Source of the DNA: Thozetella sp. PMI_491
Lineage: Eukaryota > Ascomycota > Sordariomycetes > Chaetosphaeriales > Chaetosphaeriaceae
Reading direction: 5' to 3'
Length of the DNA: 64,000 nt
Assembly (NCBI GenBank): GCA_021432635.1
Contig: MU270109.1
Location: 124,001 to 188,000 of the forward strand
Below the pieces are notes generated by a model, which searched no databases, was not told the DNA's origin, and was given only the letters and a program-made list of their open reading frames with translations. Of the stretch, positions 48,236 through 59,689 are shown piece by piece. Numbering within the stretch: position 1 is the first letter of the stretch; every line of letters begins with the position of its first letter. The position numbers and the translations under genes were made by a program.

Positions 48236-49394
48236 TCAATCGTTGGCAGTATCGCCATTGTAAAAGTGAATCTACCCTGGGTCAGCGGGGTGGATGGGTG
48301 ACATGGATAAGGGATTCTGTGAAGTACCTACCGTCTCGTCTGAACACCCGCTTGGTGTCTGGTACCCATAGGCCCCGGTATTAATGTACAACGCGCTGTT
48401 TTTGCACACGAGCCATGCTGCGAGGTTCTGCCGCTTGATCTCCGGAGTGCTCCATGTCACAGCGTCGCCCTGGAACACAAACGTGCCGAACTCATTTTTA
48501 GTCGCGTTGAACCACGTCGCCAAGGTCCGCTGTGTGAGGTCTGTAGGCTTCTCAACATTGAGGTAGAGCGACGTGCCTCCTGTTGAATCAATCAGTTGGC
48601 CGTCCACGATGTTGAACTGACCGGCCGTCTTAGACGAGCCTAAGATGGCTGTGTTTGCCGTGTTGGCCGGGCTGGTCTGCAGGTATTTGTGGAAGTTTGG
48701 CGCCTCGACGGCGCGAATCCAGTACTGTCCCTTGGAAAGCGTTGTGGGCGTCGCGACGCGCTTGGCATTAGTCGGCTTCGGTGGCGCCAGGGCATCCAGA
48801 TCTGGAGCTGTATATTCTGGATCCGGTCGGAGGGTGATGGTCTTGCCGCCAACGACGATAGTGGTATATTGCGTGTTTCCTTGGGCCTGAGAGACCGGCT
48901 GGGCGGTTGGTTGGGCGCTCGACTGGGCGCTCGGTTGGGTGCCCGGGGTTATGAAGGAGATATAGGTTGTCACGATAGGGTTAGGGGGGCTGGCCGTCTG
49001 AATCGGCGCGTCTGGAACACCACCAGAGAAGCCAGGACCGGCTCCTCCTTGGGCGACGATTGCCCCGTCGTCAGTGCCAGGAACGCACTGAGAGTACCAA
49101 GGGCTGACCGGGAATATTAGCTCTGGCTCGAATGGCCCGTGGCTTCCGGTGACTGTGGTAGGGATTACTTACTTCCCGTAGTTGCAGTAGTTATTCTTCG
49201 GGCAAGCCGTTGGGCCTGTGTACTTTGAGCCACCGCCTTTTATTTTAGTATCATGTTAGCAAAGGCTGAGCGCAGGCGTTTTGCTTGGTGTGAAGAAGAG
49301 GAGTGGCTAACTCACATTGTCCCCAAGAGCTCTGGAGCCTCTGAGCGGAAGCTGCGCCGAGCAACAGCAGGGCGGGAAGGAGGGCTAGCGGCAT
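48236..49394 (-). CDS. Secreted protein with N-terminal CBM1 and unknown C-terminal domain
   Basis: 316-aa secreted protein from exons 49394-49316, 49236-49173, 49103-48332 and 48271-48236. After a signal peptide (about 1-17) comes a fungal cellulose-binding CBM1: SSWGQCGG, YTGPTACPKNNYC and the YSQC end, with its exons joined at Cys and at NPW. A Pro/Gln/Ser linker follows, then ~150 residues with GQYWIRAVEAPNFHKYLQ and QNLAAWLVCKNSALYINTG, recognisable in other Sordariomycete CBM1 proteins but with no enzyme class I can assign. The last exon is only twelve codons (reading IHFYNGDTAND then stop). It is chosen because a GGGTAG acceptor gives a family-like end; reading on through the donor would give a 21-residue alternative tail. 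A TATATA box lies ~108 bases upstream. Confidence 0.86.
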
Positions 49395-49501
49395 AATGAT
49401 GCAAACTCCCAACACGATCAAGGAGGTGGAGGGATTACCAAGGACCAGGGATGGGGTGCTCATCCACTGGCGGGGAGCTCTGGGGTCGAGCCAACCCGTC
49501 C

Positions 49502-49507
49502 TATATA
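49502..49507 (-). promoter_or_regulatory. TATA box of the CBM1 gene
   Basis: TATATA about 108 bases before the ATG on the minus strand. Confidence 0.45.
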
Positions 49508-50738
49508 CGCATATCCCGTTGGCTCGTCTCCCATACCGTCAGCCTGAGCCTTGGGGGAAGAGATACCACGACTGCCGGCGTTGCCGCGGGAGCGGTCGAC
49601 CTGGATATCCAAAGATCCGGACGCCAAGGCAAGGCGGCCGGCCGTCACTTTCTCATCAAGGCACCCTGTCCCTGTCTTCCCGATGCAGGTCCACACGGCA
49701 GAAAGGGGAACCTGCATCGGCGGCCTATGATAAGGCAGCTTTCGCGGGTAGGTGGCTCGCTTGAGCGATTGTCGGGAATCCCTCGTGGCCGCCGTGGGGA
49801 TGGCCTGCTCGCTGGCGGTCAGACAAGCACGCCTGAGCTCGCCCGCGTGTGCGCGAATCAGAGGGCTCTGGCAATCTAGCTGCCGCGTTCGACATTGGAC
49901 GGCTCACACATGGTGGAACCGGCGCTCGGTTGCCGATGACAGACGTCCGGACCAAGCTTTGGGGGTGGGTGGCTGGCTAAGTGCGAAGCTCTGGAGCTCC
50001 GGTGCTCTTGAGAATAGCCTGATGGTAGCTGGCCGGTGAAGATAAGGGACCGGAGTGGATTCCCGGTTTGGCCGGGACGAATCGCGGGATTTTGGCCTGC
50101 ACTTTTGAAGTCCATATTAAGTTTATTTATGTAGTAGGTAGCTAAGTGTGGAATAATGTCCGACGCATGCCACTCCAAGGCCGACTGCAGCGGCCAGTTC
50201 CCGGCCAGACCTCCCAGAGCCGCCGCAGCTGCGTGGTGAACACTGCATCGAACAGATCGAGGCAGACCTGGTTCCTCCTGATAGAGTGCAAGCTGTGAAA
50301 ATAGCCATAGTGGGCCTCCTCCTGCTCCTTGGGTTTGCATATGGCGCGTCGAACCTGTCGGACCACTCGAACCACACGGGCTGCGTAGTCTAAATTCATT
50401 ATCTCCCATCGAACCATCCTTCTCTCGCGACGCGAGCGTCAAGATGTGGTCAGCCGTGCCCAGGGTGCCAAGGTCCTCGAAACACAAAAACAAAAGGGTC
50501 CCATCGCCAAGGGACGGAAGATGTAGGGACGACGGGCTTGCTGCGTACAACAGCATTGTGCCTATACCATAGAACACCCATTCCTCATGTATTACAACCC
50601 ACGGCCTGCGGCACGGCACCCGGGTCTTCGGATCCAGGCTCCCTAGTGGCCTGCATCCAGAAGCCGTGCCAGCGCGGCCACATGCGTGAAGGCGCACCGA
50701 ACGTTTGGCGGCGGCAGAAAAAAAGGCGAGATTAGCGC
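49508..50738. other. Intergenic region with one doubtful 91-aa frame
   Basis: About 1.2 kb. A minus-strand frame at 50142-50417 starts MVRWEIMNLDYAARVV and has protein-like composition, but I recognise no family and see no promoter. Nothing else is supported. Confidence 0.35.
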
Positions 50739-51366
50739 TCAGGCGGCCTGCTGGCTGATCCACCACCAGTAGCAGAGGAGAGGTATCGCCGCCACCATGA
50801 CCCACCACATCTCGACGCTGAGCCGGACCCTCAGCCAGCGCTGAATGCGATTGCGAAGCTTTCGCCGCTGCTCGCACACCGGAGTCCCGTAGACGAGACA
50901 CCCGAGGCCGGGCCGAGACTCACACTCGACATGCTCTCTCCTTCGCTGCATCAGGAGCCTAGGTATGGTTAGCTGAGGGCTGGGATAGAGGAGAGACAGG
51001 AACGGTCCGGTCTTACTTGACGCTGCCCCTGCAGAATCGCAGATCACTGCCGAGGTCACACCGCTGGTTGTTGGGACATTCGAGATGCAGGCGGCGTCGC
51101 GCGATGAGCCATTCGATCTTGAGCTTGACACCGGTGTTGACGAGGTGGTAGAAGTAACGGCTGGTGTGCTTCAGCGACAGCGCGTCCGGGTAGATGAGCT
51201 GTTGGCTTATGAGAATGTGGATTTCTGGGGGCAGATCGAGCAGCTGCAACGAGGGGTGCGTCTTCGGCACTGAGTGCCGGGATTCGGCATCGGAGTCGAT
51301 CTTTGCGGGGCCGAGGGGCGCCCGGCGGGTGGGGGCTGCACGACGGTGCAGTGGGAAGAGCGACAT
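50739..51366 (-). CDS. Small F-box-like protein with C-terminal membrane anchor
   Basis: 189-aa protein from exons 51366-51017 and 50958-50739 (GTAAGA...TAG intron, CTAAC branch-like site). Residues ~40-75 (LQLLDLPPEIHILISQQLIYPDALSLKHTSRYFYHLV) form a degenerate F-box, with the usual LPxE and late hydrophobic pattern. A basic segment with several Cys follows. The chain ends in a strongly hydrophobic run (MWWVMVAAIPLLCYWWWISQQAA) placed as a tail anchor. F-box-like proteins with membrane tails are found in many Sordariomycetes; the substrate is unknown. Overlapping longer frames on the same strand are in other phases. Confidence 0.75.
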
Positions 51367-52749
51367 GGTGGGCGAACTGGAGTCCAGCAAACTGACGGCC
51401 GCGAGGGACGGGAACGCGGCGGGAGCAGGAGGGGATGTATGCAGGGGAGAGCTTAGCAATAGCGAGTGCAGCGAGAGAAATCAATGTCGGAGCAGCCTGC
51501 GAGAGGGAGCGAGATATACGGGGAGGCGGGGGAGCAGACGATGAAGAACGACGGCGAGGCGAAATCTGGCCAGTCGCGATTCTTGCTGCCTTCCAGCAAG
51601 GCGCTCCGCCTATTCGTCGCCCCCAGTCTCGAAACACGGTGATCCATCCCGTGTTGGCCTCCCACTAGCCACAGCGCCAAGCGACACACTCGAGTCCTAA
51701 AACGAGAGCCGCCCACTTGTGGAGGCTGAGGAGGTCCCGAGGACCAGCCAAACCATGGTGCCTGGGAGCCGTTCCTGGATGCGCAGCAGCCGGCATGCGT
51801 CACTGGGGGGAACCACTGCGGCCCAGCCAAGCCCCAGGTGAGAGAGATGGAGATGTCCGTTGTAAAGCCATGGGGACCGGCAGCCGGCAGGCAGCAAGAT
51901 GCGGTTTAGCGTGGTCCAGGCAGGCAGACTGGCAGAGATCATGCCTGGAGGCCTGGAGGCTGTCCTTTGCAGCACGAATCCCCAGCCTGGGGTTCGGCTT
52001 TGAGCAGCATTCCCCCTTAACTACTCCGTAGTCCTCGAAAGAAGCCTGCGCTGCCTCCCAAAAGGGCGTGACTTGGCTAACGATTGCTCACCAATTCCGG
52101 ACAAGGCAGGACAGGGGACTTTGCTGACGTTGCGCTTGTCCAGAGCCCCCGGTCGACGGAGCCGCTGGGCTTGGCTGCGGCCGCCCGACCTATCAGCTAG
52201 CAGTCAGAGAAGCCTACTAAACCTCTGGTCGTCTTGTTCGCAACTTTTCTCCCATGGTCGTTGACTTTAGCATCGTTTTTGCCAAAAAATGCGAAGTGTG
52301 CATCGGCGGCAAGTGCATTCTGGCCTAGTTCGTGTTCGTGGAAGCTCGGACCATACACCCCGTGGCTTCTCGAGAATGGGGAGATCGACGGGACTCGGGG
52401 ACGATGTCAAGCTTAAATACTTGCAGGTGGCGGTTGCACGACAGGTCCATCGACCGTGCGAAGATTCGGGAACTTTGTTGGCCTCCTACCTATCTAGCCT
52501 CTTGCCCTTGGGCTTCTTTGCGGACAAACTCGTGACTTCCTTTCACGTGCACGTATCCCGCGGGGCCCGAAGAATTGTAGCCGAGGCAGGGAGCAAACCA
52601 GCTTCTAGTCTGATACTCACTTAGGTCTCGAAGTAAACACGCGTCTCGTGCTCAGACAACTACAGCCTCGCTCGGGACTCAGCAAGCCGTGACGGCCACC
52701 GCAGAATCTAGTACACTCGGCAAAGAAGTTTGGATTTACGAAGTCCACT
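51367..52749. other. Divergent region of F-box-like and AYR1-like genes
   Basis: About 1.4 kb. No domain-bearing frame, RNA gene or repeat is seen. Confidence 0.5.
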
Positions 52750-53825
52750 ATGGCCCCTCGACTCGGCCAAAAGACTGTTCTGATCACCGGGTGAGCCAAA
52801 CTCCAATCGCCTCCCGTGCTCCCAACTAAGGCTGAATATCCGTGGCAGGTGTACGCCAGGCGGCATTGGCCATGCTCTGGCCCTAGAGTTCCACGCCAAA
52901 GGTTGTGGCTACAGACGTGCCACCCACAGGACTCGGCAGCTTGGCTAACCGAGAACAGGCCTTTTCGTGATACCTACGGCGCGGAGACTGGAGGTCCTCA
53001 CTGACTTAGTCGAGCGTGGTATGACCGCGGTCCAGCTCGACGTCACCAATGCTGAGAGCATCCAAGCTGCCTACCACGAGGTCGCCGAGATCACGGGCGG
53101 CAAGCTTGACATACTCGTGAACAATGCGCAGGTCCCCCCGGCTACCCCTCTAATCCAGCGCCAACACGGCTAACGCCTTTCGTAGTGGTCGAACGCACAC
53201 GCACCCGGCCTTGGATCTCGACATAGACGATGTCCGCGAGACCTTCGAGACCAACGTGTTCGGGGTGATGGCCATGTGCAAGGCCTTCGCACCCCAGCTC
53301 ATCGAGGCCAAGGGCCTGATCATCAACATCGCGTCCCTGGCCGCCCTCACCCCCTATTTATTCGGGTCGGCCTACAGCGCCAGCAAAGGCGCCGTCATAT
53401 CGTACTCGCGCGCCTTGCGCATCGATCTTCAACCCTTTGGCGTACGCGTCATGGTCGGCATGGTGGGCACGGTGAAAAGTGACATCACCAACAAGGCCAT
53501 CCGCACTCTCCCCGCCGACAGCCTTTACCAGTGCGTCAAGGACATCTTCCAGTGGCGCCTGAACTTCTCTCAGGGTACAGCCACTGTTCCGACTGACGTG
53601 TTTGCCAAACACATGGTCGCCAAGACTCTGGCCCCGGAGGTCCCGAGCTTTCTACGCAGGTGGATCGGCCGGCCAGATTGGTTCTGGGGCGGTGGTATGG
53701 CCGGCATCATGTGGCTAGGTCACACGATTGGCGAGTGGCTACCTGAAGCAGTGTGTTATAGGTTGTTCCGCGTGCCTGAGATTACCCGTGCCCTCAAGAC
53801 GGAGGAAGCGAAGAAGTTGAGGTAA
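52750..53825 (+). CDS. AYR1-like short-chain reductase (1-acyl-DHAP reductase type)
   Basis: NADPH-dependent SDR of the Ayr1 group, which reduces 1-acyl-dihydroxyacetone phosphate in ether/phosphatidate lipid synthesis; in yeast it sits on lipid droplets and ER. Exons 52750-52790, 52849-52901, 52959-53127 and 53186-53825 give 300 aa. The nucleotide motif VLITGCTPGGIGHALA is assembled across intron one. NNA|GR spans intron three, YSASK is the catalytic Tyr-x3-Lys, and NPFGVRV-like QPFGVRV follows. A late hydrophobic run (GGGMAGIMWLG) suits membrane/droplet attachment. Intron three fits only as a GC-AG intron, since a GT donor three bases on shifts the frame. The exact substrate is inferred. 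Confidence 0.88.
53128..53185 (+). other. Probable GC-AG intron of the AYR1-like gene
   Basis: 58 bases beginning GCAGGT and ending GTAG. The exons meet as GC|T GGT, giving the conserved NNAG of the SDR family. The nearby GT donor leaves the frame wrong, so the GC donor is preferred. Confidence 0.6.
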
Positions 53826-54017
53826 AAGGATAGGGGGCAGGGTACCATTTATTCGCACTAGTACTTTTGATTGTGCACCGTAGCCATAGGGGCGCCCATC
53901 TTACAAGGGGCTTTCTAAATAACAGACGGATATCTCGCTCTTATACCTTACAATTCCGTTCCTCTTTCCCTGCCAGCAACATGTGATGCTGTCACACCGG
54001 GGCGAACGAGGACCAGT

Positions 54018-55008
54018 TCAAACCAGCAGGAGCACAATTCCCAAGGCAGTTAGAAGTAGTGGCCCTGTATAGGGGACATTCGAGATGCCTCCGGCACTCT
54101 GGGTCTTTGTATTGACAGCCCCAGCTCCCGGCGTTCCTTGAGTCGTTGATGTTCCAGGAGTCTCCGATGTTCCTTGGGTCGCTGGGGAAGTGGCTGGAGA
54201 CGCGGTGCTGGTAGCATCCCCGTTGAGAGGAACTCCGTTGTTGATCGGGGCCACCAGAAACCCTTTGCTGACAACCTCTTGGATGCCCTTGAACCACACA
54301 TTCGCCATCTTCTGATATCCCGCGTCGTTCGGATGCCTGGTGTCGGCGAGGTCGTTCACGGTCGGCCCACCGTTCCGCATGTCCACAAGCAAAAATTTGG
54401 CCCCTTTCTGGGTGAAATTCGTGGCCAGCGTCTGGTACTGGGCGTTGATATCTACCCGGCAAGCATCCTGCTCCGCGATCTTATTCTGCAAGATCGTGGT
54501 CAGGATCACGGTTACGCCGGGACTTGCAGCATACATGTTGTCGATCATGGCGGCGACGTCATGGCCCGCTTGCGGTTGGGTGCCACCGTTGTTGCAGTTA
54601 TTCGTACCAGCGTCGACGAGCACAAGGTTCGGTTTGAACATCGGGGTGGCCACCTTGGAGGCGTTGGCAATCTGCGCGATGACGAAACCCCCCGTGGCCT
54701 CCACATCGTCGTCGGTGAAGTTTCCATTCTTCTTCTGTCCCACCATATTCACCTCAAAGCCGGCCTGGACCAGCATGTCGCGGAGGTCCTTGCGGTAGCT
54801 GTTGCCCGTGGACGAGCCGGTGCCGAAGGTCACCGACGCGCCCAGGGGCATGATGCGCAGCGGAACCTTGGCCGTCGCATTCTGGCCGGCCACCCTGGCC
54901 GCGAGGGACCCTACATGCGGGATGAGAAGCTGAGAATGCCGGGGTTCGCTCCGGCAGTGGTCTGCACTTACCGACGAGGAGGAGTAAGGGCCCAGCCCAA
55001 GTCAACAT
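54018..55008 (-). CDS. GPI-type SGNH/GDSL esterase (CE3-like)
   Basis: Secreted hydrolase, 309 aa, from exons 55008-54972 and 54910-54018. The acceptor ATGTAG, not the nearer CCAG, is needed for frame and restores a signal peptide (MLTWAGPLLLLVGSLAARVA). Block I reads RIMPLGASVTFGTGSS with the catalytic Ser. Block III DAGTNNC and block V DTRHPNDAGYQKMA supply the oxyanion Asn and the catalytic Asp/His. These match carbohydrate esterase family 3 and related SGNH proteins. A Thr/Ser/Pro linker (about 230-285) and a hydrophobic end (LLLTALGIVLLLV) suggest a GPI anchor. The substrate, an acetylated polysaccharide such as xylan or wall glycan, is inferred. A GATAAAAT box lies ~95 bases upstream. 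Confidence 0.88.
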
Positions 55009-57167
55009 CGTGTCCTAAGTTTGCGCTATGGGAGAAGCAGCACGGCGGTGATCGCTACCTGAGCCATGAGAGCCAGCGCACAGCAAGGGGGAGCGTCTAG
55101 CGGACTATTTTATCTAGGTAGCAATTGGCTACAGGCGGTTCGGTACTATGGGCTCAACCTGGAACTCTTCTCAGGTTTCATCCTGAAGTCCGATCAGGAA
55201 CGCGCAGTTTCAGCCGAACAGACGCGAAAACTTGCATAATTCAAGCTTCCCCGCGAACGTCTCGCACCACGACCTGAGATCGGATGGCAAACAAGCTTTT
55301 CTCCCGGTCGATCCGACAAAGTAGACCCTGGAGTTTTTGCTTATCTCGCCTTCAGTCGATGGCGCATGGGTCTGATGTTGTCATGCGCGCACTAAGAGAC
55401 CGCTATGCGAATCATATGGGATAATTTTTGAGGTAGGACTCGCCTCCTGATAGGCCGCTCTGAGAGCGAAGATCAATTATCTTCAAAGAATGTTCGATGG
55501 ACGCATGGCTGCAGGTTAGGGGTGGCGGCTGACGGGCGGGCCGTCCTTGTCGCGGCGGGCCACTCTCGACGATGCAACAGTCAACCATGGAGGGAGCCTC
55601 ACTCGTCTCGGTAGTACTAATAGCACAGGGGTTCAGCCTAGTGACACTTCTTTCCAGTCCTACAGTGGACGCGCTGAGCCCCAGACTCTCGAGCGACGAT
55701 GCGTTATTTAATCAGATCGGTGGTCTTAGAAGCTCGCCAGCCGCACTGCAGCCGACGTCTCTCGGCAAGGCAGTACAGCGCCTGAAGACGTGTTCGGAGG
55801 GAACGTCCTTGCTCCATCGCAAGATACTTTAATTCAAGTCTCGGCCAATTTGGTTAGGGTACATGCACCTAAGCGACAATGTCGCGCTCCTCTTTGTGCA
55901 AAGCCCTCGCATGGGGCTCTGGCAATTGATGACAGACTCTGGGAAGACGCCTGCCGAGGGGGCTAATCGAGAGAGGGAGGGAGCGAGTAAAAAATGGAAC
56001 AACATCCAAACGCACATGCGCCACCATGGGAGCAAATGCTTCTACGAAGCTTCGACGGAATGTACTGGTGCGGCGGCTGCACTGTAGACGCACGCAAACC
56101 AATTTAAAATGCGGCTTAGTGGCACCGTATTGGCACCATGGCAGCGGCTTACGTGCTGTTGGTAAGAGAATTGGCGCAGCACGGCGTTACCAGCAAACAG
56201 GTCAACCAGAGATGAGGAAACCCTGGGCCGCCTGAACCTATAGGGGCGGACAACAGCGCAACGCTTAGTCGTTTGCGTCTTTATATCGATAAACCTGATG
56301 CAGCCTTTGACTTACATGGCTTGTTATTCCAATAATCCTGCAGCCGGTCATATCGATATCCCGCCTTTACTACTAGACTACCTCTACCTCGTACAGTATT
56401 ACGGAGGAAGGTATTATTTCTGTGCCGAGTATTAGCAGATCCTGCCTGCTGGGGTCAGATAAGTTATCCCGGTCAGGGAAGGCGTCTCCGAGGGGTAATT
56501 GCCCGTTTCCCGCGACATCTCGGCCGATCGATCTGACAATTGTCTTGGTCCATCCATCATGGCCTTTCTTTCATGTGTCTTCCCTTCACCCAGAAACCGA
56601 TCGTAATCGTATCGACGAAGCCTAGGTTCTTGTTTCCTCGGCTTCTACCCCACCCGCGTGTTGCTCGCACTCGCCCATCGTCTGCTCATCCCAGCCTAGA
56701 TGGGCCGCCTTGCAGGAGCTAGCACTCCCTTCGCGTTGAAGGGGGGGGCAGGGGTCGATGGCAGTTAAAATGAGTTAGACCCATATGTAGCTGCCCCAAT
56801 TACCAGGGCACCCACTCTTCCGATCCTCTTATTCGGGTCTGGCTGGGCATGTGAAGGCGGACGATGGAGCAAGCTTTGACACCCACACCGTCGTTCTCGC
56901 TGACCCAAGGGCACCTCTCGCCAAAATGAGGACGGGCGTCCGTACGTAGTAGCACCAACTGGTCGTATTCGTGTCCAGTTGTATGTACCCCGCGTTCTGT
57001 ATGGTTCCTAGACAGAGTCTATCGGGCTTCAAGAGCTCCCGAGTTGAGGGTATATCTGACGCGCCCCGGCTCCTTCGTCCCCCTTCTCCTGCCCTTTTTG
57101 TCCGCGCTGGTTCTTCTGTCTGCCCACACCAGCTCAAGCTAAGGCACCGTGACCTACCGCCTTCAAG
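55009..57167. other. Divergent region of SGNH esterase and BBE oxidase genes
   Basis: About 2.2 kb between two divergent secreted-enzyme genes. No other gene is supported. It probably holds promoters and leaders of both. Confidence 0.5.
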
Positions 57168-58643
57168 ATGCATACCTTAAGCCTCGTTGCTGCTGGCGCC
57201 TGGGCGGCGCTCGTCGCCACCGCTGCCGCGGCCAGCAGCCCTGGAGAGGCTGCCTGCGCCAACCTGACGGCGATGCTCCCCTCCAAGGTCGCCAATAGCA
57301 TCCTCGACCTCCGGTATATCGGCAGCCAGCTCCAGTACTACAATGCCAAGCAGAGCGCATATTACCCTTCGTGTGTCGTCTACCCTACTTCGACCCAGGA
57401 TGTGTCGACGGCTCTAAAGGCGATCAAGGCGGCTGGGTCCCGCTTCGCGGTGAAGACGGCCGGGCACAATCCCAACCAGTTTTTCTCCTCGGTCGACAAG
57501 GGGGTCTTGATCGACCTAAACCAGATGAACAACCGGACCTACGATGCAGCCACGACCCTAGGCACCTACGAGCCGGGCGGCAAATTCGGCGACATTTACG
57601 ACTACTTCGCTCAGTTCAACCGTACGGTGGTGGGGGCGCGACTTGCTGGGGTCGGCACTGGCCTCGCGCTGGGCGGCGGACTCAGCTACCTGTCCTCCCA
57701 GTATGGTATGGCTTGCGACGGCTTCCGGGAGCTAGAGGTTGTGACCCCAAACGGCGACATTGTCACGGCGTCGCCAGATGAGAATGAAGATCTGTTCTTC
57801 GCGTGCCGCGGCGGTGGCGGCAACGCGTACGGCATCGTGACCAAGTACACGGTCCAGACGCGGCCGATCGGGTCCTTCTACGCCGGCAATATCTTCTACT
57901 TTGCCAATCAGACCAAGGCCGTGATGGCGGCCGTGACCAACTTCACGCTGCACAACACGGACCCTAAGGCCGCCATTATCGGGACGTGGGAGAAGTTCTT
58001 CCTCCCCACCGTGTTCGACCTGGATGCGCTCGCGCTCCTCTTCCTCGTGTACGACGGCGAGGACCCCGGCGATGCCTTTGCCAACTTCACCAGCCTGCCC
58101 AACCTCGCGAACACGCTGGGTACGAAGACGTACAAGGACGTGGTTAACATGCCAATCGCGAATGAGGCGGAGCTCTCGCGCGGCGACAACATCTTCCGGG
58201 TTGCCGTGCACGACTTCTCGGACGACACATACCTACAGGCGTTCGACGCGTGGGAGACGTGGTGCGATGAGAACAAGGGCGACTACGTGCTCTCGTCGCT
58301 CGACTTCCAGCCCATCCCCAGGAGCTTGACCGACGCCAGCAAAGCCCAAAACGGCGGCAACGCCATGCAGATGCCCGACGGGCCGTGGTTTTGGATCAAC
58401 TTCCTTATCACCACGCCGCCTCTCATCTCGGACTGTAAGTACAACGAGATTCAGGCGAGCTTCAGGGAGATGGTGAACTCGGTGCCGAACGCCCCGGGGC
58501 TTCCGCTCTTCATCAATGACGCCAACTACGACCAGAACCCGCTCCGCACCTTCAGCACCTTTGGGCAGCTGCAACAAATCAAGGCCAAGTATGACCCCGA
58601 CAACTTCTTCACCGACTACACAGGCGGGTGGTCATTTGCGTAA
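57168..58643 (+). CDS. Secreted FAD-linked oxidase, BBE/glucooligosaccharide-oxidase-like
   Basis: Intronless 491-aa VAO-superfamily flavoenzyme that would oxidise sugars or a small alcohol at the cell surface. A signal peptide spans about 1-21. The FAD-binding domain has VKTAGHNPNQF, with the His usually bound covalently to the flavin (AGH motif, near residue 105). LGGGLSYLSSQYGMACDGFRELEVV and FFACRGGGGNAYGIVTKYTV follow. The C-terminal BBE segment KAKYDPDNFFTDYTGGW ends the protein, as is typical. No GWxxC-type second attachment Cys is placed normally, so one covalent link is likely. The substrate is unassigned. Several N-x-S/T sites suggest N-glycosylation. Confidence 0.93.
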   Translation: MHTLSLVAAGAWAALVATAAAASSPGEAACANLTAMLPSKVANSILDLRYIGSQLQYYNAKQSAYYPSCVVYPTSTQDVSTALKAIKAAGSRFAVKTAGHNPNQFFSSVDKGVLIDLNQMNNRTYDAATTLGTYEPGGKFGDIYDYFAQFNRTVVGARLAGVGTGLALGGGLSYLSSQYGMACDGFRELEVVTPNGDIVTASPDENEDLFFACRGGGGNAYGIVTKYTVQTRPIGSFYAGNIFYFANQTKAVMAAVTNFTLHNTDPKAAIIGTWEKFFLPTVFDLDALALLFLVYDGEDPGDAFANFTSLPNLANTLGTKTYKDVVNMPIANEAELSRGDNIFRVAVHDFSDDTYLQAFDAWETWCDENKGDYVLSSLDFQPIPRSLTDASKAQNGGNAMQMPDGPWFWINFLITTPPLISDCKYNEIQASFREMVNSVPNAPGLPLFINDANYDQNPLRTFSTFGQLQQIKAKYDPDNFFTDYTGGWSFA

Positions 58644-59689
58644 GCGCAACGTGGGCAATAGAGCTCAATAATAATAATAAATAAAAAAGTAACTCGTGTG
58701 TGACCCCGCCTTCCGCTCGTAGCTCGCCATTGCTAGACATCGTACTGTATGGCTCTGTAGAACTCCAGAGAATACCAGCCAAGAGTATGGGCTCCCTAGG
58801 TATTAAATAACAGAAACTATGCTGTACACCGAAGCTGGATACAATCTCGCGAGGCGCCGATCCAATACGGACCTGGTTGTCAATTAGTCTTTACTGACTA
58901 GATAGCATGTATACTGATTCTAGCTCGAACGAAATATGTTGAAGCAAGTAATGAGGTATCTCCCTCACAGCCATGCGCTATACGAAACAGAGCCGATTCG
59001 GCCGTGCCAGAGAAGGATGAGCTGTTAGACAAACACCGTCGTGGTTTCTAGATCGAGCTTTGACGAGGTCCAACAGCATCTCCTCGCGATCTGGTGTTGC
59101 CTAGCACTTAAATAAGCGTCTATTTACAAATGCATTGCATCTATTACCCGGCGTTAGCTAGGTTCGAATGTGCAAGAGGAACAGCGTGGGCGGTATGTGG
59201 AAGTAGGCATCAGGCAAGAGCTGTTGGTTTCATGGAAAGTTCTCAATCCCGTCTTGAAACATGTTTTTGGGGTAGCAATCATCATGAGCGGTGTGAAGGT
59301 GCTGAGAAGTCTCATGGATCTTACCTATTGCTTCGCGCAGCTGTTGCACCAGGCGCAGGAGCCCAGACGCCTCAGGTGCGGTGAGATCGAAAGCGCAAAT
59401 TCGAACGCCACTGAGAGATTGGGGTTAAGGCACTGTGTCTATTTTGTCGGGAGGTCAAGGCGGTCAGACATGGCAGCCTGAGTTGCCGTGGAGCCCATGA
59501 CGCAGCTCAGCTCCGGCCAATAGGGAGCTTCAAGCGTCGCAGGCACAGCCGCCACCTCCTTCCGCCGCAACGACGCTTCATCCGGCGCTCGCTCCCCCTC
59601 CTCCCACACACAGTTAATGCGCAGGCGCTTCGCAACTTGTCTTCCGGAAACTTTCACGATATCACAGTTTACAACGGGTCAACGCGGTC
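58644..59689. other. Intergenic region between co-oriented BBE and PPT1 genes
   Basis: About 1 kb. It opens with an AATAATAATAATAAATAAA run (about 58665-58684) that looks like a poly(A) signal. Nothing else is supported. Confidence 0.5.
58665..58685 (+). terminator. AT-rich poly(A) signal region of the BBE gene
   Basis: A run of AATAAT ending AATAAATAAA begins about 22 bases after the stop codon. It contains an AATAAA hexamer. Confidence 0.55.

Noticed and set aside
49876-50901. 341-codon open frame on the minus strand
   Set aside because: It overlaps the second exon of the F-box-like gene in another phase and has a GC-driven composition without any domain.
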